Positions 56,901 through 64,000 of a stretch of 64,000 bases of DNA are shown here, in pieces; position 1 is the first letter of the stretch; every line of letters starts with the position of its first letter. Origin of the DNA: Laguncularia racemosa. Taxonomy: Eukaryota; Streptophyta; Magnoliopsida; Myrtales; Combretaceae. The translations under genes and the position numbers were made by a program. The notes below the pieces were generated by a model. It saw nothing but the letters and a program-made list of their open reading frames with translations. It was not told the DNA's origin and did no database searches. The DNA lies in the NCBI GenBank assembly GCA_037954665.1, contig JBBMOL010000149.1, forward strand, positions 744,001 to 808,000, in the 5' to 3' direction.

Positions 56901-57659
56901 TAATACTTCTGATTGCCGGTTGATTTTTCTTTAGTACCAATGTGCACTTTGGTGATAGTACATCTACATAGCTCTATCGTGCGAATTACTTTTTGTTGGT
57001 TAGGGTATGCCGATATTTTACCCAAGGCCAATATGAGCTAAGTCATAATTGAACATGGTGCTGGGATTGGTTTATGAATAAAATCATTTAAATTATGCAT
57101 TAGTATCAGTTATAGCTTAAGGTATATTGATGAAGCACTCGATCCAACAATTGATATTAGAGCTAAGGTCATGGGTTTGACTCCATGCCGGGAGAGAGAT
57201 TGTTGGCAAGGGTACATCAGTATCTTCCTCGTGGCAAAGATCAAGATGGGCCAAGTCACAATTGAATTTTGCATTTAAATTGTTTTATGATTGAAATGAT
57301 TTAAGTTGTATATCAACATCAGTTGGAGCTTTTAATGCAATGTTAAAGTGCTTGATATAATACTTTCATATTAGTACATCTATTTGCGACACTTAGAGTG
57401 AACAAATACAGGATGGGTAAGTTATAAGACCCTACCTATACCTTACCTTGTATGGGACAGATTCCTAAATTTTGGAACTAGAACCTACTTTATAACTTCT
57501 TGGAATCATCTTGTATCCTGTTTTCTATACCTTATAAACCTACTGGGTACAAGATATTATGTGAAACCTATAAATTTTGTTTTTCTTCCTATAAATTTTA
57601 AGTTTATGTCATATTAAAAAAAATCTATATGTAATATTATAAGTTCTTTATAAACATCT
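53938..57659. other. Non-coding interval
   Basis: No gene seen. T-rich and A-rich runs occur at 54001-54060 and 55230-55330. A compact segment at 56080-56330 is clearly richer in GC than its neighbours; its minus strand is open for about 70 codons (IDASSDIEGYAKTRHVY, then SCSNPASFMPTCTWMDDPL) without recognised similarity. A TA microsatellite is at 56438-56461. Near 57150-57200, GGGTTTGACTCCATGCC resembles a tRNA-like B-box phrase common in plant repeats. Confidence 0.55.
56438..56461. repeat. TA microsatellite
   Basis: About eleven TA units in AT-rich non-coding DNA. Confidence 0.9.
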
Positions 57660-58600
57660 ATGGAACTTGTAATGTTGCAAAACCCAAGTACGCTACGGCC
57701 AGCCATGTGTCCTCATTTTCTAAAGACACGTAAGGGCTCCAATACTACAATTTTCTAATATTAAATTCATAATTCCATAAGGAAAAAGAAAAATAAATCT
57801 CCACATACAAAAGATTTATGAAGAAGTCTATCTTTGCAAGTACATCATACTCAAATATCTTAAACTTAGTATAGTAGAAGCTCTCAATATTTGAAATACT
57901 ATAATAGTCTTCAATTCATCAAACCACTTCAACTAATGATTATTCTTCTACCCATTTGTCCACTACTCATCATAGTAAAAGTATTCAACATTCTCCTCAT
58001 TCTCTTGATTTTGGTATGTTTCTACTAGGGTTTCATCATACCCTACAATCTCTCCTATGGCACTAGCAACTAAAAAACAAATTTCCCATGAGGAGTGAGC
58101 TAATGCCCAGTACCGTGCATGCCCACATACATAAATGCATGTCATGCCAAGCACATCATCACATATATATTGCAACATATTTACAAGTTATTCATCTTTT
58201 ATAATATTTAACTAGCACATAGTCTGAACATCAACAAACAACCTTTCACCCAATCATACAATCCTTGCACAAACAATTATATATATATATATATATATAT
58301 ATGCATAAATGATAGTAGGTATTTTCCATAGTCCATAAGTCTTTACAACCTTTCAATTCTCGCACAACAGCCTTCCACAATTATTTACATAATACCTTTC
58401 CACAATGTCCTTCCATAAACATATATCCTTACACAATTCATAAATAATTTTGATTGATGTACTTACCTTAATACAATAAGTTAGTAGTGGAAAATGGGTT
58501 GTCTCCTTCTCTCTGAATTCACATAAGAAGGTTTAGGGTTCTGTGAGGTACAAAAAGGGGGGAACAAGTTAATAGGGTTTATAATGACCTATTTATAGTC
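57660..58600 (-). repeat. LTR-like fragment of a chromovirus-type element
   Basis: On the minus strand a purine-rich part (near 58520-58490, AATTCAGAGAGAAGGAGAC) is followed by GGTAAGTACATCAATC, GTGGGCATGCACGGTACTGG (58130-58100), ATTAGCTCACTCCTCATGGG, and an end near ATGGCTGGCCGTAGCGTACT (57710-57690). The GCATGCAC...GGGC-TTAGCTCACTCC layout is typical of long LTRs of plant chromoviruses. Ends are not defined and no interior lies beside it. The 71-codon frame at 57963-58178 is part of this LTR. An AT microsatellite is at 58278-58302. Confidence 0.45.
58278..58302. repeat. AT microsatellite
   Basis: About twelve AT units within the LTR-like fragment. Confidence 0.9.
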
Positions 58601-60649
58601 CTCGTCTGAATTACCAAATTGCTCATAATCCTTTTAAATTATTTACAATATTAACCTTAGTTGCATTTTTATTATATATATATTATATTACTCATGTATT
58701 TACAAAACTTGTGGAATTAAAAAAGTAGTTTTTTAGTTTTTCATTATTTCAAATTTATATGATTTTATTGCTTAACAAATAGAAAATAATATGAAGAAAA
58801 AATAGAAAACGTAAAATTGCAGAGGCAAATGGAGAATGGTAAGTGAAAGAATGGAAAATGTAAAGTGAGAGAACGATATTAGTTTAGTTGTTTATGTCAT
58901 TAATTTATGGGTTTGAAGTCTTCTGTTTTTTATTATTTTTTGTTTTTAGCTAAAACATTTATTGGCTAAAATATATAATATTATTATTTATTACTTATTT
59001 ATTAATATCATTTAATATTTTTCTATAGGGTAGGTATATAATACATTTGTTGGTCCTTAAAAGTTACCAAGAGTTCGGATGGGGGGTGGGGGCGCTGTGG
59101 TGGTAGGCGTTAGGGGTGTGAATTATTTAAAAGAAAAAATACTTTCTTAAAAAACAGATCGCATATCTAATTAGTTGTTTGCAAATTATAGCTTTAAATT
59201 ATCTTGTAAAATTCAATAGATATTTAAATGCACGAAATCAAAAGAATAGAGTAAGAATAATTTGTACAATGATTTATAGAGGTTCCATCTCAAGCGTATA
59301 TCCTCTCTTCTAGCTCTAAGCTAGGGTCCTGGTATTCCACACTAATATGTTCCACTAAATCTAATCACAAATTAAGATTTACAATAGTGATCACAATTCA
59401 CTCTATTAGACTTCAAGCTATCACTTAGCTATTTTTGAACTCAAAGCTTATTTGTAATTTAGCTCTCACAACAATTATCAAAATCAATGAAGAGTGAAGA
59501 AAATATAGCCTTCACTAAGTTTGCTACAAAACAAAAAAAGAATTGTGATAGAATATTTTCATAGAGAATGTTCAGTAATATTTTTTTGTGTTGTTCTATT
59601 CTTCTTGGATGTTGATGATGTATTTCTTCTAATCACATAATGGCTACAAAAGGATAAGTTGGACGTTGAATCTATTCCAGATATTTTGCTAAAGATCATA
59701 ACTCATCTTTAAATTCAAAAATCAGTTCCATGTTGTTACCGAAGTATTTGGATAATTTCAATAGTTTATATCCCTTAAAAATAGAAATGTATCTCGGTTG
59801 TTATCCTTTTTGAATAATTTATGTTTCTTAAGTGTGATTTTGAATTTTTAAAAATATAAATCTTCATCAAACATACTTTGCTCCGTAAGGTTAAGACTAA
59901 CTTTGATTTTAATATTTAAAATTATTATAATTTTAAATCCCTTGAATATATTAACTAACTATGTGGAATATTTTGAGTGTATTACCCCAATACATTTAAC
60001 TTTGGAGCCGAGCCTTAAAGTTGATTAAATCTTCAAATATAAACTTATCCTATAACATACTATTCATTTTTGTAGTTATGTAAGTGTAGCAGATCTACTC
60101 TTTAAGTCAGTCTCAAAGTTATCTTTTGACTAAAAACTTAAGAGTCGTACAATAAGTCATCTTATTGAGTTACCTTCTAACTAAAAACTTAAGAGTCAAA
60201 CTTTTTTTTTTTTGAGAGATTAAATTCAATTACATGTGTATTATTATTTGCACACTTAATAACATAGTCAGTAATTTCTTAGCTCTTTGTTATTATCAAA
60301 ACTATTATTAAGAGAACTTAACATTCTCACCCTTTTTGATGATAACAAAATCCTTTATAAACAAAAATATTCAAAACTTTCCAAATTCTTTTTTCACACA
60401 TTCCTTTTCCACACATATTATGTAGATTTGTTTTTTCACATTTTTTTTCGCACATATTTTTGTTACATATTTATCCCCCTTTTTGTTATTAGTAGAAAAA
60501 GAAGAAAATAGGAAAATTAATATAACAAATGAGAACATTAACAAATAACAAGAATGCAGTAGTTGAATATAAAGCAGATTCTTCATTAAGGCAAATGGAG
60601 TAGTAAAAATAGATAAAGAGATAACTAGATAGTCTAAATACTACAAACA
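58601..60649. other. Non-coding interval with a G-rich spot
   Basis: AT-rich, no gene. Around 59079-59112 the plus strand has runs of G (GGATGGGGGGTGGGGGCGC, then GGTGGTAGG) that could fold as a G-quadruplex. From about 60230 to 60330 the phrase GTTATTATCAAAACTATT, CTCACCCTTTTTGATGATAA resembles the 3' untranslated part of some plant LTR elements and may belong to the same remnant as the protein at 60650-62040. Confidence 0.5.
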
Positions 60650-62040
60650 TTAACTAATTTTTCTTTATTTTCTTAACAGACTTTCTAAGACATCTTTTAA
60701 ATCTTTTAGACTTTCTTGGAGCAGGAGCATCATTAGGTCATTTAGATTGGAATTTCTTGAAATCGAGAGGTCAATAGAGAATGATTTATAGATTTGGTAC
60801 TGATTCATATGGATTTTCTTTAGAAATGGGTTGAGCTTGAGGTGATGATGATTTGATATTTGAGACATTAGGAAAAGTTGGTGCAAAGTTTTGATCTTGT
60901 TCTACATTGGCTTGTGAAGCAGCAAAACTTTGTTTAGGAGAGGATGATTTAATTAGTTTAGGGGATGCTCTAATTGATGAAGGATTAGTCTCTAGATATT
61001 TTGAATTAGTTTTTTCAAAACCTTTCAGTGCATCTAGTATTGATTTTTGAAGGTCTTTACTCATTTCAACAAACCTTTTCTCCATTAGATTAATAAGGTC
61101 AGCATTGAGGTTAAGTCTTGAAGATTCTCTAGGTGGTTTACTAGGAATACCTTCTAAGTCACTTTTTAACCCAACATCTTCAAGAACTTCCTTTCCTTCA
61201 TTGATTCAAATTTCCCTCTAACATCATATTTCTTCTTCTTCTTCTTCTTCTCCTTATAACTTCCTTCCCTACTCTTTTATGGGGTATATTTGTATTCCTT
61301 TTAGATTGTTTAGAAGTCTTTGAACCACTTTTTGAGTTTAAGGAAAACTCCCCTTTAGAAATTGCCTTCACCTTCTTCCAATCAAACTTAACCTTATTCA
61401 ATTTTGGATGTCTATATCATGCTCCATCTTTTGAAAACCAAAACTTTTCTTTCACCAAAATTTTCTTATGCTTTAAATTTATTTCACCAATCCTTTTTAG
61501 TCTAAGTGGTGACTTAGTCTTCTTCGGTAGATTAGGTTTCTTGAAACTAAACATTTTCATCAAAAGGTTTCCATATAGTCTGTATCCTCTTATCCCCCAC
61601 ATGCGCTTCAATATTCTACTTGGCATATCAATTTTCAACTTCCTTTTAATTGCTAGGATTACTATTGCCTCTTCTTTAGAAATCATTGTTTTACTTCCAT
61701 TCTTCGCTTGTATGCAATCTGTAACAACTTAATGCCAAAGTCTTACCAGTAATTCAAATCCCATAGAAAATATATCTTTTTCTATAAAATTTCCTACTCC
61801 ATCATTAATCTCCTTAAAAATCTCATTTTTAGTAGGATTGATCAATTTTTCATCATTCTTTTCATTCTTACATTAAAGCATTCAATGAGATTTTTCCTAC
61901 TAATCTTCACATATTTTCCCAAAATTCTTGATTTCAAAACTAAATCTTCCAACATTTCTGGATTATCATAAAACTCTCTTACTAAATCTCCATCTACATA
62001 ATTCTAATTACATAGAATTTTACATCCTATCTTATCTAAC
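60650..62040 (-). pseudogene. Decayed plant-transposon protein (PF20167-like head)
   Basis: Minus-strand reading begins near 62040 with NYVDGDLVREFYDNPEMLED and GKYVKISRKNLIECFNV, which resembles the putative plant transposon protein domain (VREFYAN ... VRG-x-V-FSP-x-xIN) found beside Ty3 elements; this is recognition by eye. It continues through many stops to MISKEEAIVILAIKRKLKID (61686), KVKFDWKKVKAISKGEFSLN (61395), then MEKRFVEMSKDLQKSILDAL (61085) and a Ser/Pro-rich tail KSSSPKQSFAASQANVEQDQ, ending with a basic segment near 60665. A run of CTT (61232-61252) gives arginines or lysines. It is an old repeat copy, and element E2 inserted just upstream. Confidence 0.45.
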
Positions 62041-62149
62041 GAATGATCTCAGTAAAATGCATTATCTTTAAAAAATTTGAAATCTACAAAGGACATTTTA
62101 ATACCCTATTTGAAGTTTTTTCATTTTCTTTGGTTGAGGGTTGTCAGAT

Positions 62150-63038
62150 TGATAGGAATCAAAATCCTACAAAACCTAACATTAGGGTAAGAGCTAAAGG
62201 ATTTCAAATCTTGGCGATGAGGGTTCTCTTTGAAAAAACCGACCTCGAAATTATTTGCCTCTTTTCTATTACTTATTTATTGTGTATTCCAGCAGGCATA
62301 CTTATTGGGTTTTACAAGGCGATGGACAAACTCACTAAGACTCAACTCGTAGGTTATTTATGGATCGACTTAAACCGAAGATGAGTTGGATCAACAAATT
62401 CAATTGAAGAACTGGCTTGTTGAAGACTATTTTTTTACTTGTTATTTTTATCTTTGAATCGGTTATTTCATAAGCATTTTGGACATTTTATTTGGTCGTA
62501 TTTGTGGATTTAGGATCGGCTACCTAAGTGGTGTAGATGTAATTATTTTACCATTTTTACCTTAAGTGGAGCAAGTATAAATACTTGCTTAAGTAGGTTT
62601 TGTAGGGGGAGTGGAGAGAAAAAAAAATTGCTACCTCTTTTCGTGAGAATTGGGGTTCATACTCTAAATTTCATAAGACACTTTTCAATTCTTCAAGGAT
62701 TGTGGCAAGTAGCAACTTAAAGATTTGTGAGTAATATCAATTCCTAAGTTGATTCCATTTCATGCTAGTGTGTCATATCTAGTTGTGATTTGGGTGATTC
62801 TTATTTGTTCTTGATTATCATGTCATTTTAAAGTCATTTCTATCATTGGATTGCTTGCAATTTAGTGGAATTAGATCCATAAGTGAATTGTCATTATAAT
62901 TATTCAATTGTTAGTGGAATTTGCTAGTTTGCTTGGAAGCCTTTTGCATAAGCGATTCATGCCATTTTAGTAGTCTTAGTGATTGGATTTCCATTGGATC
63001 TTGTGTTGTGTGCTTGATCCAATCGAAGCACATCATCA
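62150..63038 (+). repeat. 5' LTR of element E2 (889 bp)
   Basis: TGATAGGAATCAAAATCC at 62150 to CACATCATCA at 63038. It aligns with the complement of E1's LTR: TGATAGGAATC start, TATA region, GATTGTGGCAA segment (62697 on) and GAAGCACATCAT end. It is about 150 bp longer than E1's. Confidence 0.85.
62571..62588 (+). promoter_or_regulatory. TATA box of LTR E2 inside a perfect palindrome
   Basis: GCAAGTATAAATACTTGC is an 18-bp sequence whose arms are exact complements around a central AA. TATAAATA is the plant TATA consensus. E1 retains one arm and the TATA (24681-24696). Transcription would begin near 62610. Confidence 0.7.
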
Positions 63039-63040
63039 TT

Positions 63041-63052
63041 TGGTATCAGAGC
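63041..63052 (+). other. Primer-binding site of element E2
   Basis: TGGTATCAGAGC, two bases after the LTR end, complementary to initiator methionine tRNA. E1 has the mutated form TAGTATCAGAGC. Confidence 0.95.
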
Positions 63053-64000
63053 ACAAGTTAAGAGAAGGGATTTAGTGTTGGTTGATTTGTGATCTTCATT
63101 GTCAATTAGGGTTTTTCATTTTTGATCCGAAATTGTGTATGTTGAGGATTGAGTTGCTTGATTATATTGTTGAGAAGTTGAAATTGTTGTTTGTTGAAGT
63201 CAAATTGGAGGTTTCATTATAGCTTCTTGGTGTTGAGAATTTCCGTGAAGGGAAGGAGTAAAAGTGCATTTCTTGATTCAAAATTTAGAATTAGAAAGTA
63301 CCTCAATTGTGAAGAAAGTGGAAGTGTAATCTTTGCTTGTTTGTTTTCGGACATAGGGAGTACAATTGTGCATTTTTAGAATTGAATTGCGTGGAGTATA
63401 TGGAAGCTATTTGATTTTCAAAACACACATTAAGTAGTAGAAGTTATTGTGTGGTCATTTGAGTTTAAAAGTTTCTTCTTACCAATTGTGAAAGGTTGCA
63501 ATAAGTGAAACAATTTGAATTTGAATTGAGTTGCCTTTTGTATAAGTTACTGTTTGAAATTGTGTTTGAAGTGGAGAAGTGCAACATGTAGAAGTGTGTG
63601 TGTGTGTGTGCTGCACCGTAAATGAAAGGTGAGTATGTGTGGCGTTGTGTTTGTATGTTAAGTGAAGGATGTATGTGTGTGGCGTTGTGTTTATGTTTTG
63701 AGTGAAGGGAATTGCAAATGTGGTGTATGTAGTGGTGGTGAGTGCTTTCACCGTGAGTGAGAGGAGTAAGTGGTGGTGTGAATTTTGCATTTGTTTGTAG
63801 TGTAAGGTGCTGCACATTGTGATTAATTGTAATGTGAAACTGTAGCAAGAAAGGAAGGTTGGAGTAGTGAAATTTGAATTCAAAAACAAACGTTTAAGTG
63901 TGAAGGTTAATGAGACACATTACTTAAACACTCGCTAGTTGAATTTAATATCTTAACTACTTGGAAGTATTTATCTGTGCTTCATTTACTTGACTTTACT
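63053..64000 (+). other. Untranslated leader of element E2
   Basis: Rich in GTG words with a TG microsatellite (63594-63610) and two copies of a 40-bp unit containing GTGGCGTTGTGTTT (near 63640 and 63680). The minus-strand frames here (136 and 127 codons) are His/Thr-rich products of the repeat and not genes. The E1 leader shows the same CACAC-rich composition in reverse. Confidence 0.65.

Larger units (their letters stand above)
62150..64000 (+). mobile_element. Element E2: 5' end of an LTR retrotransposon (LTR, primer site, leader)
   Basis: An 889-bp LTR, an intact primer site and at least 950 bp of untranslated leader, running off the window. It is the same family as E1 (opposite orientation), which shares the LTR ends, the TATA palindrome and the GTGTG-rich leader. 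No gag start is visible yet. Copia or Ty3 origin cannot be decided without coding sequence. Confidence 0.8.

Noticed and set aside
57150..57200. tRNA-derived SINE near a GGTTTGACTCC B-box
   Set aside because: No A-box at a proper distance; the phrase is common in plant LTR-type repeats.
63465..63889. Two overlapping minus-strand frames of 127 and 136 codons
   Set aside because: His/Thr-rich reading of the GTG-rich leader of element E2; the same leader in E1 has no matching frame.
1..64000. CRISPR array, operon, bacterial gene cluster or organelle insertion
   Set aside because: No regularly spaced repeats, no compact co-directional genes, no rRNA, tRNA operon or photosynthesis genes; all coding traces are plant transposon proteins.

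Overview
This is a 64 kb piece of plant nuclear DNA, almost certainly from an eudicot. It is AT-rich and gene-poor, and nearly all of it is nested transposable elements in various states of decay. The evidence is a set of plant-type Ty3/gypsy elements (an Ogre/Tat-like element with an extra ORF before gag, Athila-like elements, chromovirus-type elements), a Mutator-like DNA transposon with long terminal inverted repeats, plant-type LTR ends and primer-binding sites, and no prokaryotic gene organisation. I found no intact host gene. Every protein-coding trace I can name belongs to a mobile element and carries stops or frameshifts.

Layout from left to right. (1) 1-5633: the 5' part of an Ogre/Tat-like element (A, minus strand) with gag, an extra ORF1, a primer-binding site and a complete 2.15 kb LTR. 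(2) 5634-9240: an Athila-like element (B, minus) with gag, protease and 5' LTR; element A sits inside its protease region. (3) 11969-16764: a complete but heavily mutated chromovirus-type element (D, minus) with both LTRs. (4) 19.9-21.3 kb and 31.2-33.0 kb: two diverged LTR-like repeats in the same orientation. (5) 23646-25132: an LTR-plus-leader fragment (E1, minus) bounded by a perfect 53-bp direct repeat. (6) 28.0-30.7 kb: a long tract that is pyrimidine-rich and then purine-rich. (7) 33698-44647: a Mutator-like transposon with 150-190 bp inverted repeats and a broken transposase. A complete 6.5 kb Ty3 element (F, plus) sits in that transposase, flanked by a perfect 5-bp target duplication. 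(8) 46314-53932: a complete Athila-like element (C, minus) that has only gag and protease; its 3' LTR alone carries a 1.28 kb DNA-transposon-like insert (H) with a 43-bp minisatellite. (9) 57.7-58.6 kb: another LTR-like fragment. (10) 60.6-62.1 kb: a decayed plant-transposon protein, beside which a second E-family element (E2, plus) begins at 62150 and runs off the window.

The nesting gives relative ages: B before A, the Mutator-like element before F, and C before H. The elements do not form a pathway. What connects them is parasitism: element C lacks polymerase and integrase and would have depended on an autonomous Athila relative. Element F has lost catalytic residues in reverse transcriptase and integrase, and its stop codons look like C-to-T decay. 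I see no new defence or metabolic system. The most unusual items are the tRNA-like promoter boxes inside the LTR of A, the gag-protease-only element C with insert H, the 53-bp duplication around E1, and the Mutator/F nest.
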